Shown piece by piece: positions 29,845-40,200 of a DNA stretch of 64,000 nt. Position 1 is the stretch's first letter; each line of letters opens with the position of its first letter. Source of the stretch: Psychromonas antarctica (GTDB lineage: Bacteria; Pseudomonadota; Gammaproteobacteria; Enterobacterales; Psychromonadaceae); assembly GCF_022267535.1 (NCBI RefSeq), contig NZ_JAHNZV010000006.1, positions 36,984-100,983 on the forward strand. The letters are read 5' to 3'. The translations under genes and the position numbers were made by a program. A model generated the notes under the pieces. The model saw only the letters and a list, made by a program, of their open reading frames with translations, was not told where the DNA came from and searched no databases.

Positions 29845-31938
29845 TTATTTCGCTTCAATAATAGCATTCGCTATTTTTTTAGGCGCATCAGCATACTCGG
29901 AAAATTCCATAGAATATGAAGCGCGACCTTGTGTCGCAGAGCGTAATGCGGTTGCATAACCGAACATTTCCGCAAGCGGTACTTTAGCATGCAGGATTTT
30001 AACCCCACCGGGGCCATCCCCCATACCATCGATGGTACCACGGCGACTATTAAGATCACCAATAACAGATCCCATCCAATCTTCCGGCGTTGTCACTTCA
30101 ACTTTCATCAGCGGTTCAAGTATAGTTGCATTCGCTTTTAATGCCCCATCACGGAACCCCATCATCCCCGCGATTTTAAATGCCATTTCACTTGAGTCGA
30201 CTTCATGGTATGAACCATCAAATAAAGTGACTCTTATGTCAAGCATCGGGTATCCTGCAAGCACACCTTGGTTCATCTGTTCTTCACAGCCTTTGCTAAC
30301 AGCAGAGATAAATTGTTTGGGAACACTATCTCCGACAATTGCGTTAACAAATTCAAAACCAGAACCCGCCTTAAGCGGTTCAAGTTTAAGATGGACATGG
30401 CCATAATGGCTAGGTCCTTCACCCTGACGAATAAATTTACCTTCAACAGAAACCGTTTTACGTATGGTTTCTCGGTAGGCAACTTGTGGATGACCCACAT
30501 TACAGTTAACAGCAAATTCACGACGCATGCGATCGACGATAATATCTAGATGTAATTCACCCATACCGGAAATCAAAATTTGCCCAGACTCTTCATTTGT
30601 TTCGACACGAAATGAAGGATCTTCAGCAGCAAGTTTATCTAACGCGATAACCAATTTATCTTGATCAGCCTTTGTTCTAGGCTCAACTGCGATTTGAATC
30701 ACCGGTTCAGGAAACTCCATGCGCTCAAGAATCACTATATGTTCAGGAGAACAAAGCGTATCACCCGTAGTGACATCTTTAAGGCCGATTGCAGCAGCTA
30801 TATCGCCAGCGCGCACCTCTTTGATCTCTTTACGGTCATTGGCATGCATCTGAACGATACGGCCAAAACGTTCTTTCTTCATTTTCACTGAGTTATAAAA
30901 GTGATCCCCTGAATTAACCACCCCCGAGTACACGCGCATAAACGTTAACGTCCCCACAAAGGGGTCCGTTGCTATTTTAAACGCGAGTGCAGCAAAGGGA
31001 GCGTCATCAGTAGCCGGACAATCAATCTCTTCTTCTTTTTCATTGATGCCTTTAATAGCAGCAACTTCTTGTGGAGAAGGCAGAAAGTCAATGACCGCGT
31101 CCAAGACCGCTTGCACGCCTTTATTTTTAAAGGCGCTACCACAGGTCGCTAAAACGATTTCATTGTTTAACGTACGAATACGTAAACCCGCTTTGATCTC
31201 ATCAATAGAAAGCTCACCTTCATCGAGGTATTTTTCCATCAGTTCATCGTTTGCTTCCGCTGCCGCATCTACAAGCTCTTCATGCAGTTGTGCCGCACGT
31301 GCTTGTAAGTCAACTGGAATATCATAATACTCAAACGTCATGCCTTGATCCGCATCAGTCCAATGAATCGCCTTCATTTTTATCAGGTCGATCACTCCTT
31401 TAAACTCTTCTTCAGTTCCTATATTCAAATGAATGGGAACACAAATAGCGCCTAAACGAGTTTGGATCTGCGTGACCACAGCTTCGAAATCTGCACCTGT
31501 ACGGTCCATCTTATTAACAAAGACTAAACGCGGCACATGGTATTTATTGGCTTGACGCCAAACAGTTTCTGATTGCGGTTCAACGCCCGATGCACCACAG
31601 AACACGACCACCGCACCATCTAGTACGCGCAGAGAGCGTTCAACTTCAATAGTGAAGTCAACATGCCCCGGCGTATCAATGATGTTGATACGGTGCTGTT
31701 CGTACTGCCCCTGCATGCCCGACCAAAATGTAGTAGTCGCCGCGGAGGTGATAGTAATACCCCGCTCCTGCTCCTGCTCCATCCAGTCCATTGTTGCCGC
31801 ACCGTTATGTACCTCACCTATTTTGTGAGATAGACCGGTGTAGAACAATACACGCTCTGTCGTTGTTGTTTTACCCGCATCGACATGAGCAACAATACCG
31901 ATATTACGATAGCGCTCAATGGGTGTTGTACGTGACAA
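29845..31938 (-). CDS. fusA: Elongation factor G
   Basis: The 697-residue translocation GTPase has G1 [13 protein letters not shown]3 DTPGHVDF and G4 NKMD. Domains II-V include the domain IV tip loop [16 protein letters not shown]. The C-terminal [17 protein letters not shown] resembles EF-G of Pseudomonas and one of the two Vibrio EF-Gs more than E. coli FusA. An oddity is that the usually invariant QSGGRGQYGHV stretch of domain IV (about residue 500) reads [11 protein letters not shown]. It lies between rpsG and tuf in the str operon. Confidence 0.96.
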   Translation of the reverse strand: MSRTTPIERYRNIGIVAHVDAGKTTTTERVLFYTGLSHKIGEVHNGAATMDWMEQEQERGITITSAATTTFWSGMQGQYEQHRINIIDTPGHVDFTIEVERSLRVLDGAVVVFCGASGVEPQSETVWRQANKYHVPRLVFVNKMDRTGADFEAVVTQIQTRLGAICVPIHLNIGTEEEFKGVIDLIKMKAIHWTDADQGMTFEYYDIPVDLQARAAQLHEELVDAAAEANDELMEKYLDEGELSIDEIKAGLRIRTLNNEIVLATCGSAFKNKGVQAVLDAVIDFLPSPQEVAAIKGINEKEEEIDCPATDDAPFAALAFKIATDPFVGTLTFMRVYSGVVNSGDHFYNSVKMKKERFGRIVQMHANDRKEIKEVRAGDIAAAIGLKDVTTGDTLCSPEHIVILERMEFPEPVIQIAVEPRTKADQDKLVIALDKLAAEDPSFRVETNEESGQILISGMGELHLDIIVDRMRREFAVNCNVGHPQVAYRETIRKTVSVEGKFIRQGEGPSHYGHVHLKLEPLKAGSGFEFVNAIVGDSVPKQFISAVSKGCEEQMNQGVLAGYPMLDIRVTLFDGSYHEVDSSEMAFKIAGMMGFRDGALKANATILEPLMKVEVTTPEDWMGSVIGDLNSRRGTIDGMGDGPGGVKILHAKVPLAEMFGYATALRSATQGRASYSMEFSEYADAPKKIANAIIEAK

Positions 31939-32012
31939 TTTGATGTCCTTTTAAATAAAACCAAGCTTTAATATTGAAACAAAAAACACAAACAATAATT
32001 TGTACTAGATTC

Positions 32013-32501
<489 letters not shown>

Positions 32502-32566
32502 TCAGGATATTACCCAAAACATATTAAATTAAAATAGTGTTTGTTTGGCCTTACTTACGGAAAATA

Positions 32567-32941
32567 CTAAGCCTTTGGCTTTTTAGCACCGTACTTAGAA
32601 CGACCTTTACGACGAGCTGTTACGCCTGAAGTATCTAATGCACCACGAACTGTATGGTAACGAACACCCGGTAAATCTTTTACACGACCGCCGCGGATCA
32701 AGATTACACTATGCTCTTGCAAGTTATGGCCTTCACCACCGATGTACGAAGTTACTTCGAAACCGTTAGTTAGACGAACACGAGCAACTTTACGCATTGC
32801 TGAGTTTGGTTTTTTTGGAGTAGTTGTATATACACGAGTACATACACCACGTTTTTGTGGGCACGCTTCCAACGCAGGAACACTAGTTTTTTGAACTTTG
32901 TCCTTACGTGGTTTACGTACCAATTGTGAAATCGTTGCCAT
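32567..32941 (-). CDS. rpsL: 30S ribosomal protein S12
   Basis: The 124-residue protein has the decoding-site loops [18 protein letters not shown] (Lys43 region) and [13 protein letters not shown] (Lys88 region). Both lysines whose change gives streptomycin resistance are wild type. The PNSAMRK and KDLPG motifs include the Asp methylthiolated by RimO in E. coli. It is the first ribosomal gene of the str operon, with a strong promoter about 60 bp upstream. Confidence 0.98.
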   Translation of the reverse strand: MATISQLVRKPRKDKVQKTSVPALEACPQKRGVCTRVYTTTPKKPNSAMRKVARVRLTNGFEVTSYIGGEGHNLQEHSVILIRGGRVKDLPGVRYHTVRGALDTSGVTARRKGRSKYGAKKPKA

Positions 32942-33001
32942 TATTACATAGCTCCTAAATTGTGTGTGTGAAAAATCAGCCCTTAAAATAAGGGTTGCGA
33001 G

Positions 33002-33030
33002 AGTTTACGCTGATTAGAAAAAGGAGTCAA
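33002..33030 (-). promoter_or_regulatory. str operon promoter upstream of rpsL
   Basis: On the minus strand TTGACT (33030-33025), a 17-bp spacer and TAAACT (33007-33002), similar in hexamers and spacer to the E. coli str promoter. An AGCGGTT/AACCGCT hairpin at 33054-33074 lies between tusB and this promoter and may be a weak terminator. Confidence 0.75.
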
Positions 33031-33170
33031 TAATTAAGCAATCGTGTTTAAAGAGCGGTTGTTGGTTAACCGCTAGCCGCTTTCTGCTATATCAGCTTTA
33101 CAGTGTTCAGGCTTATCAGCGCAAAAACTAAGAGTTGATGAGCAAATGCAGATAGCTAGCGAATTTCTGC

Positions 33171-33461
33171 TCACCAGGCAAGTTGGCTTTGATGTTTAAT
33201 GACTAATGCAACAAAGTCTAAGTAACTACAGCGCGTTCCGATCCTGTTTTGAATACCGCGCGCCTCGAGATCGGCATCTAAAACCATTAGCCGACCTTGA
33301 TCAGCAAGTAATTTAAGCTGCGCATACAACGGATGATCAGCCTGACTAGCCACGACAGCATCCTCAATCAATAGCAACGTATCGCCATCCGCCAGTAGGT
33401 CAAGACAATTGGAAATTGCAAGTGTCTGAAAAGGTGATGTTTTTACCGTATGAAGTAACAT
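33171..33461 (-). CDS. tusB: Sulfurtransferase complex subunit TusB
   Basis: The 96-residue DsrH/TusB-family protein starts MLLHTVKTSPFQTLAI and keeps GDTLLLIEDAVVA. The end IKHQSQLAW is typical. With TusC and TusD it forms a heterohexamer that passes sulfur from TusA to TusE for 2-thiouridine synthesis in tRNA wobble positions. It lies 2 bp after tusC and just upstream of the rpsL promoter, as in E. coli. Confidence 0.9.
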   Translation of the reverse strand: MLLHTVKTSPFQTLAISNCLDLLADGDTLLLIEDAVVASQADHPLYAQLKLLADQGRLMVLDADLEARGIQNRIGTRCSYLDFVALVIKHQSQLAW

Positions 33462-33463
33462 AT

Positions 33464-33829
33464 TTAAAAACTCAGTAATTGCTGTTGCTCAGCTAATTTG
33501 ACTTGTAGTTGTTCACGCGCAAGGGGAGTCACCTCGATGATTAACATCTCAGTCGTCAACCGTCTTTGTCGCAGTGAAGCGCTGCACACATAGATATTCT
33601 CAATATCATATAATTCTAGCATCTTAAATAGGGGCTGATAATGCTTCTGTAGTATATCGGCCGGAGAATGCCCCGCGAGTAACTGATAAACACCATCACC
33701 GATAAAAAAAAGTGAAATAGACTCATTAAATGCAGACATAGCCAATGTTAAATCTAACGATTCTCGTCCATGCGCGCTGCCATGTGGTAAACAACGATTT
33801 ATAATACCCATTTTTTTTTCAGTCATCAT
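33464..33829 (-). CDS. tusC: Sulfurtransferase complex subunit TusC
   Basis: The 121-residue DsrF/TusC protein has PHGSAHGRESLDLTLAMSAF, LFFIGDGVYQLL and YDIENIYVCSASLRQR as in E. coli TusC. The first strand (MGIINRCL) departs from the usual IAFVFS-type start. Three in-frame ATGs (33829, 33826, 33811) make the N-terminus uncertain. GGTAGG just upstream favours the first two. It sits between tusD and tusB in the 2-thiouridine sulfur relay operon. Confidence 0.88.
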   Translation of the reverse strand: MMTEKKMGIINRCLPHGSAHGRESLDLTLAMSAFNESISLFFIGDGVYQLLAGHSPADILQKHYQPLFKMLELYDIENIYVCSASLRQRRLTTEMLIIEVTPLAREQLQVKLAEQQQLLSF

Positions 33830-33838
33830 GCCTACCTA

Positions 33839-34240
33839 TCAAAACTGCACTAAACGATCACAATTTGCGCTGAGCTCTGCAAGCTGCCCCAGGCCACTTA
33901 ATACAAAGGGTGATTTTAAATTAAACTGCGCAAGAGATAACTGTTTTGCTTCTTGCTGGTCGACAACCCCACGTCGTAGCGCAGCAGACACACAGACCTC
34001 AAGGGGAAATTGATACTGCTTAGCAAGTGTCGCCCATAAATCAGGTAAATTGATCTCATCTGTTGCGGGACTGACTAGCTGGCTTGCATTGAGCACCCCT
34101 TCCTGATAAAAAAAAACACCCGCTATTTCATGTCCTGCCAATGTTGCGGCCGCACAAAATTGATAAGCACTACTGGCGCTTTGCGAGCCATAAGGCGCAC
34201 CAGTCACAACAACTGAAAATTTAGTCTTTTGGTTGTCCAT
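33839..34240 (-). CDS. tusD: Sulfurtransferase complex subunit TusD
   Basis: The 133-residue DsrE-family protein carries the catalytic cysteine (Cys83) in VCVSAALRRGVVD, matching Cys78 of E. coli TusD. VVVTGAPYGSQSASSAYQF is the family start. Cys83 accepts sulfur from TusA. It is the first gene of tusDCB-rpsL-rpsG-fusA-tuf and is divergent from decR across 179 bp. Confidence 0.92.
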   Translation of the reverse strand: MDNQKTKFSVVVTGAPYGSQSASSAYQFCAAATLAGHEIAGVFFYQEGVLNASQLVSPATDEINLPDLWATLAKQYQFPLEVCVSAALRRGVVDQQEAKQLSLAQFNLKSPFVLSGLGQLAELSANCDRLVQF

Positions 34241-34419
34241 TAAAGCACTCCATATAATAACAGCGACGAGTCACTAGCAACGAACTTTGAATCCATTCGC
34301 GAAGCTCTAAACAACTTCAGCCCTCATTTCATAATAGCCTTTCAGCTGAAGTTCCATTAATATTTCTATATTGTAATTACATGAGAGAAAATTGCTCTCT
34401 TATTAGCGGCTGATATAGA

Positions 34420-34881
34420 ATGAAATTAGATAAAACTGATCGAATTATACTTTCAATACTGCAAAACGATAGTACTGTTTCTCTAAATGAATTAGCGGAA
34501 ATAGTAAACTTAACCACAACCCCTTGCTGGAAGAGAATCAAACGACTTGAAGATGAAGGTATTATTCAAAAAAGAGTCGCACTGCTAGATCCAGAAAAGC
34601 TTGGGTTGCTATTTACTGCATTTGTCTTGTTAAAAACCAGCGATCATTCCCACGAATGGTATAGCCACTTTGTTGATACAGTCCGAGCATATCCGGAGGT
34701 GATTGAGTTTTACCGTATGGCAGGTGAATATGACTATATGATGAAGGTTCAAGTTGCAGACATGAAAAACTTTGACCATTTTTATAAAAAACTGGTTAAC
34801 AGCGTACCCGGGATTTCCAATGTAACCTCAACTTTTGCGATGGAGCCGCTCAAATATACAACCGCCCTTCCGATAAGTTAA
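34420..34881 (+). CDS. decR: DecR-type Lrp/AsnC family transcriptional regulator
   Basis: The 153-residue protein has an N-terminal helix-turn-helix ([28 protein letters not shown], residues about 20-50) and a C-terminal RAM/AsnC ligand-binding domain ([19 protein letters not shown]). It follows E. coli DecR (YbaO) almost throughout, including TTTPCWKR and [22 protein letters not shown], and is clearly not Lrp. In E. coli, DecR activates the cysteine catabolism operon cyuPA in response to cysteine. Here a cyuA homologue converges on it 297 bp away, which supports the assignment. Confidence 0.88.
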   Translation: MKLDKTDRIILSILQNDSTVSLNELAEIVNLTTTPCWKRIKRLEDEGIIQKRVALLDPEKLGLLFTAFVLLKTSDHSHEWYSHFVDTVRAYPEVIEFYRMAGEYDYMMKVQVADMKNFDHFYKKLVNSVPGISNVTSTFAMEPLKYTTALPIS

Positions 34882-34907
34882 TTCGACATATTTCCAAAGA
34901 TATCACT

Positions 34908-35106
34908 ACCACCGAGAACACAGAGTTCACAGAGAAATCACTATATTAGTTTTTCTATGTGGTGCATTAAACTATATTTTGATTTAAATCCAACAACACC
35001 ATTAAAAAAGATAACACTTATATTTGAACTCTCTCTGTACAGTGCCCAGCACATTTGTGTTCTCTGTGGTGTATTAAATGGTGTTTTGATTTAAACTCAA
35101 TAACAC
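34908..35106. repeat. Cluster of CACAGAG-type inverted and direct repeats
   Basis: Between the convergent decR and cyuA genes lie a 15-bp inverted repeat with 14/15 match (34908-34922 ACCACCGAGAACACA and 35056-35070) and a 46-bp direct repeat (34954-34999 and 35061-35106, about 37/46 identical). CACAGAG/CTCTGTG words recur. It is non-coding. Similar ACCACAGAGAACACAGAG repeats are common in other bacterial genomes and are of unknown function. Confidence 0.7.
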
Positions 35107-35178
35107 TGAAAATGACTGTATTGGTATTTTTCAGTAATGTATTAAATTATTATCGTAGAATCTCATAATCACATTGCC

Positions 35179-36462
35179 CTACTTATTGATCATAATATCC
35201 AAAATTTGTACGTCAGTTTGCATCATGGAACCATTTACTAATGCACACAAATTTTGAATTGATTGATCAACATCATTAGTCACAATGCCATCGTCACCGG
35301 AAGCATGCATACCATCTAATGCCAGCAATGCCGCTTTGACGGCAGCACCCGCTGCCGATGAGACTTTCAGCGCACAGCTTGGCTTTGCACCATCACAAAT
35401 AATCCCAGCAATGTCAGCAATCATGCTACTTAACGAATGACTTATCTGTTGGTAATTACCTCCAAGCAGGAAAGTTATCGCAGCAGCAGCCCCCATAGCT
35501 GCGGTACTTGCCCCACAAAGCGCCGACAGTTTATGCTGCTGACTTTTAATATAAATAGCTACCAAGTGAGAAAAAACAAGTGCACGTAGAGTTTTATCTT
35601 TACCTACACCTAAGTAGGCCGCAGCGACAACAACCGGCACAGTAGCGGTAATTCCCTGGTTGCCAGAGCCAGAGTTACTCATCGCAGTTTTCATTGCTCC
35701 GTCCATACGCGCATCTGCAGCCGCTGAAGTATGCATAATGACATCAGTTAATAATCCGTGAGATAATAAGCCACGTTCTATATTGCGCTGAAAAGTCATC
35801 CCAACTTGCAAACCATAATTCTCAGTTAATCCCTCAATAGAAAGAGCTTCATTTAGCGTTTGCGCTTGTTCTATAAAGGAAATATATGAGATTGGAATAT
35901 TCACGGCAAAATCATAGAGGTCTTTTACAACAATATCTTTAAACGGATCGTAAGACTGAGGTTTCTTCGAACAAAACTGAGGAGCGATATAAGTCGAGAC
36001 TCCATTTTCTTCAATGGATAGTACTTGAGTATGGGAATCTGCAATCGTAACGGTTATAAAATCAATGCCACTGCTTACAGTTACTTTGGCATAAAGGGTA
36101 TAACTAACATCAGCAACATTGACGGAAACAGAATCACAGTTAAGCAGTGCTTTTGCTTGTATCACATCTTTTGGGGTAATTCTTTTAAGTACCTCAAGCC
36201 CCGCGGTTGGATCACCTGCAATTGCCCCCACGGCAGCTGCAATTGGTAGCCCCACCATACCGGTACCGGGTACACCGACGCCCATCCCATTTTTCATTAG
36301 ATTAGGAGAAACACAAACCGCTATTTTTTGCACTTTTCCCGACAGTTTTTGTGCCGCTATCGCAGCCGCTAAAGCAACAGAAATGGGCTCAGTACAACCT
36401 AAAGCTGGCACCACTTCTTTTTTAATAACAGCGATAAATTCACTCCATAAATGCATTTTCAT
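35179..36462 (-). CDS. cyuA: L-cysteine desulfidase CyuA (YhaM/UPF0597 family)
   Basis: The 427-residue protein matches E. coli CyuA (YhaM, 436): VPALGCTEPISVALAAA (Cys23), VSPNLMKNGMGVGVPGTGM, ARMDGAMKTAMSNSGSGNQG and the cluster region ICDGAKPSCALK. The conserved cysteines fit a [4Fe-4S] cluster. It converts L-cysteine to pyruvate, ammonia and sulfide via 2-aminoacrylate. It is convergent with decR and followed upstream by ridA on the same strand. The transporter CyuP is not in the window. Confidence 0.9.
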   Translation of the reverse strand: MKMHLWSEFIAVIKKEVVPALGCTEPISVALAAAIAAQKLSGKVQKIAVCVSPNLMKNGMGVGVPGTGMVGLPIAAAVGAIAGDPTAGLEVLKRITPKDVIQAKALLNCDSVSVNVADVSYTLYAKVTVSSGIDFITVTIADSHTQVLSIEENGVSTYIAPQFCSKKPQSYDPFKDIVVKDLYDFAVNIPISYISFIEQAQTLNEALSIEGLTENYGLQVGMTFQRNIERGLLSHGLLTDVIMHTSAAADARMDGAMKTAMSNSGSGNQGITATVPVVVAAAYLGVGKDKTLRALVFSHLVAIYIKSQQHKLSALCGASTAAMGAAAAITFLLGGNYQQISHSLSSMIADIAGIICDGAKPSCALKVSSAAGAAVKAALLALDGMHASGDDGIVTNDVDQSIQNLCALVNGSMMQTDVQILDIMINK

Positions 36463-36597
36463 CTTTGTACCTTAAATCGTCCAACGGGAATGAGGTAAAT
36501 ATACAGGCATTGAGGAAGCAGTTTTTTGCTATATTTGCTAAAAAAAGAGATATAAAAGAATAATTTTCTACTAAAAGCCATAAAAAGTGTCGTTATT

Positions 36598-36621
36598 GCT
36601 ACGATTGTCAAATTTCGTAGC
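36598..36621. promoter_or_regulatory. Candidate operator: GCTACGA inverted repeat upstream of cyuA
   Basis: A perfect 7-bp inverted repeat GCTACGA-N10-TCGTAGC lies 136 bp before the cyuA start and 24 bp past the ridA stop. A TTGACA hexamer on the minus strand lies inside the spacer. No T-run follows, so it is not a terminator. A DecR site is possible but unproven. Confidence 0.4.
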
Positions 36622-36644
36622 TATAACCTTTCGACTCCAAGTCG

Positions 36645-37034
36645 TTACGCTTCGCTTATTGCAATGGCTTCTACTTCAACTAAAACATCTTTTGGTAAGC
36701 GAGCCACTTCTACACAAGACCGTGCAGGTGCATTTTCAGGAAAATATTTAGCATACACAGCATTAAATGCAGCGAAATTATTCATGTCACTCAGAAAACA
36801 AGTTGTTTTGATGACCGTTTTAGCTGAAGCATTTGCTTCTTTTAATACCGCCATTAAATTCTGCATTGACTGTTCTGTCTGCTCAGTGATGCCTCCCGCA
36901 ACAATTTCCATAGTTTCAGGAACAAGCGGGATTTGTCCGGATGTAAACAGCATATTACCCACTTGATTTGCGTGAGAATAGGGGCCAATTGCAGCAGGAG
37001 CATTAGCTGTATTAATTATTTTTTTAATTGTCAT
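36645..37034 (-). CDS. ridA: RidA family 2-iminobutanoate/2-iminopropanoate deaminase
   Basis: The 129-residue YjgF/RidA protein has the trimer active-site residues GPYSHANQV, FTSGQIPL and Arg105 in APARSCVEVARLP, which binds the substrate carboxylate. The end is VEVEAIA. RidA hydrolyses reactive enamines/imines formed from 2-aminoacrylate. It lies 182 bp upstream of cyuA on the same strand, whose product releases 2-aminoacrylate, so the two may act together. TdcF is a paralogue with similar activity. Confidence 0.9.
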   Translation of the reverse strand: MTIKKIINTANAPAAIGPYSHANQVGNMLFTSGQIPLVPETMEIVAGGITEQTEQSMQNLMAVLKEANASAKTVIKTTCFLSDMNNFAAFNAVYAKYFPENAPARSCVEVARLPKDVLVEVEAIAISEA

Positions 37035-37163
37035 TTATCTATTACCCTTAAGATATTAATTATTGTTCCTTCATATTGGATTAGATGATGAACAAAAACA
37101 AGGGCTACTAGCTAACGGGTTTCAGTTAACAGGCGATCACTGATGGCTAAATTACAGGCATAA

Positions 37164-37190
37164 AAAAAGGTGCCGAAGCACCTTTTTTAT
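37164..37190 (-). terminator. Intrinsic terminator of rpoBC
   Basis: AAAAAGGTGC-CGAA-GCACCTTTTT hairpin with T-runs on both sides. It lies 23 bp past rpoC. Confidence 0.88.
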
Positions 37191-37209
37191 TAGCTCAATT
37201 TAGTGAGGA

Positions 37210-40200
37210 TTAATCACCAAAATCAACCGCGTTTAGCAAGTCCGCTAAGTTTTGCTCAGCGGCATCGATATCAACTACTGGCTGTTCAACTTTCGGCTCA
37301 AGCGCTTTAGCTTTCGCTGCAGCACGTGCTCTGTGATGAGCAAAACCAGTACCCGCAGGAATCAAACGACCTACGATTACATTCTCTTTCAAGCCATGCA
37401 ATTTATCACATTTACCGGCGACAGCAGCTTCCGTAAGAACACGTGTTGTTTCTTGGAAAGATGCGGCTGAAATAAATGATTCAGTTGCAAGTGATGCTTT
37501 AGTAATACCCAGTAAAACATAATCGAATGTAGCAGGCACTTTGCCTTCAGCTTCTAAGCGACGGTTGTCAATAATGACACGTACCACTTCAGCTTGCTCA
37601 CCCGCCAAGAAGTCTGAGTCACCAGCATGAGTGATCATACATTTACGTAGCATTTGGTTAACGATAACTTCGATATGTTTATCGTTAATTTTTACGCCTT
37701 GTAGACGGTAAACTTCTTGTACTTCGTTAGTGATGTAGTTAGCCACTGGGCTAATACCACGTAAACGAAGAATATCATGTGGCGATTCTGGACCGTCAGA
37801 AATAACCTCACCTTTTTCAATCTTCTCACCTTCGAAGATGTTTAAGTGACGCCATTTAGGAATCATCTCTTCATAGATATCACCATTTGGCTGAGTAATA
37901 ACAAGACGACGTTTGCCTTTAGTTTCTTTACCAAATGCGAGCGTACCAGAAACTTCTGCCAAGATAGCTGCATCTTTTGGTGTACGCGCTTCAAACAGGT
38001 CGGCTACGCGTGGTAGACCACCGGTAATATCACGTGTTTTCGAGCTTTCTTGCGGAATACGTGCAACCGCATCACCGACTCGTACTTGCGCGCCATCTTC
38101 TAGACTGACGATTGCATTAGCAGGTAATGCATATTGCGCCGCAACTTTAGTACCAGGAATAAACAGATCGTTGCCTTTAGCATCAACCAGTTTAGCCATT
38201 GGACGCATCTCTTTGCCCGCAGACGGACGATGTCCTGGATCGATAATAACAATACTTGATAAACCTGTTAATTCATCAGTTTGCTTATTGATCGTAACAC
38301 CTTCGATAAAGTCTAAGAACTCAACCGTACCTTCCACTTCCGTAATGATTGGATGTGTATGTGGGTCCCAGTTAGCAATTATCTCACCCGCTGTGATTGC
38401 TACGCCATCTTGTTTCTCAAGTACAGCACCGTAAGGCAGTTTATGATTTTCTTTAGTACGACCTAACTCATCGATAATCGTTAACTCAGTTGAACGCGAG
38501 GTAACAACTACTTTGTCGTCAGAATTAATTACAAATTTAGCATTGTGTAACTTAATCTTACCTGAGTTTTTAACGTGAATATTATTTTCAGATGCCGCTC
38601 GAGATGCTGCACCACCGATGTGGAACGTACGCATTGTTAACTGTGTTCCTGGCTCACCGATTGATTGTGCCGCCATAACACCGATTGCTTCACCTTGGCC
38701 AACAACATGACCACGCGCAAGATCACGACCGTAACAAGCCGCACAGGCACCAAAGTCAGTTTTACAAGTGATAACACTGCGCACCCAAATTTGATCCACC
38801 GAGGCTTCTTCAATAAGATCACAAAGTTTCTCATCAAGCAGTGTGTTACGTGCAAATAAGATTTCGTTTTCTGTACCAGGTCGGATCACATCTTGTGCAA
38901 CAACTCGGCCAAGCACTCGCTCACGAAGTGGTTCAACGATATCGCCACCTTGGATAAGCGGTTTAACCAGTAGACCATCTTCACTACCACAATCTTCTTC
39001 AGTGATAACAAGATCTTGTGCAATATCAACTAGACGACGCGTTAGGTAACCCGAGTTTGCTGTTTTAAGTGCGGTATCGGCCAGACCTTTACGCGCACCA
39101 TGCGTAGAGATAAAGTACTGAAGTACGTTTAGACCTTCACGGAAGTTCGCTGTGATAGGCGTTTCAATGATAGAACCATCTGGTTTAGCCATCAAACCAC
39201 GCATACCCGCTAGCTGACGAATCTGAGCAGCACTACCACGTGCGCCCGAATCGGCCATCATATAAACGCTATTGAATGAGTCCTGCTCAACTTCCTCACC
39301 TTTACTAGTAAGCACGGTCTCTTTAGAAAGGTTTTCCATCATCGCTTTCGCAACTTGATCGTTGGTACTTGCCCAGATATCGATTACTTTATTGTAACGC
39401 TCACCAGCAGTTACTAAACCGGCCTGGAACTGTTCTTGGATTTCAAGAACTTGCTCTTCCGCATCTTCAACTAAACGTTTCTTCGCATCAGGAATAACCA
39501 TATCGTTGATACCTACTGAGGCACCTGATAATGTTGCATATTCAAAACCGGTATACATTAGTTGGTCAGCGAAAATAACGGTATCTTTAATACCCAATAG
39601 ACGGTAACAAGCATTCAACACCGTTGAGATTGCTTTCTTACCCATGTTCAGATCAACATGAGAGAATGGCAGACCAACAGGCATAATCAATGACAGTATT
39701 GCGCGACCTACAGTCGTTTCAACGATTTCAGTTGTTTCACTGCGAGATTTGTCTTCGGCAATATGCACTTGTGTCATACGCACTTTAACAATAGCTTGTA
39801 GCGCTACAGCACCTGCACGGTAAGCTTTTTCAGCTTCCTTCGCACTTTGGAACCACATGCCTTCGCCTTTAGCATTGATCCTAGAGCGAGTCATATAATA
39901 AAGACCAAGTACGACATCTTGAGAAGGTACGATAATCGGCTCACCATTTGCTGGTGACAGAATATTATTCGTAGACATCATCAAAGTACGCGCTTCAAGC
40001 TGTGCTTCAATTGTTAACGGTACGTGTACCGCCATTTGGTCACCATCGAAATCGGCATTGTATGCCGCACATACTAGCGGGTGAAGCTGGATAGCTTTAC
40101 CTTCAATGAGTACAGGTTCGAATGCTTGGATACCCAATCTATGCAGTGTTGGCGCACGGTTAAGTAGTACTGGATGTTCACGGATAACCCCTTCGAGGAT

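Noticed and set aside
36598..36621. Terminator for ridA
   Set aside because: The inverted repeat is not followed by a T-run on the minus strand, so an operator is the better reading.
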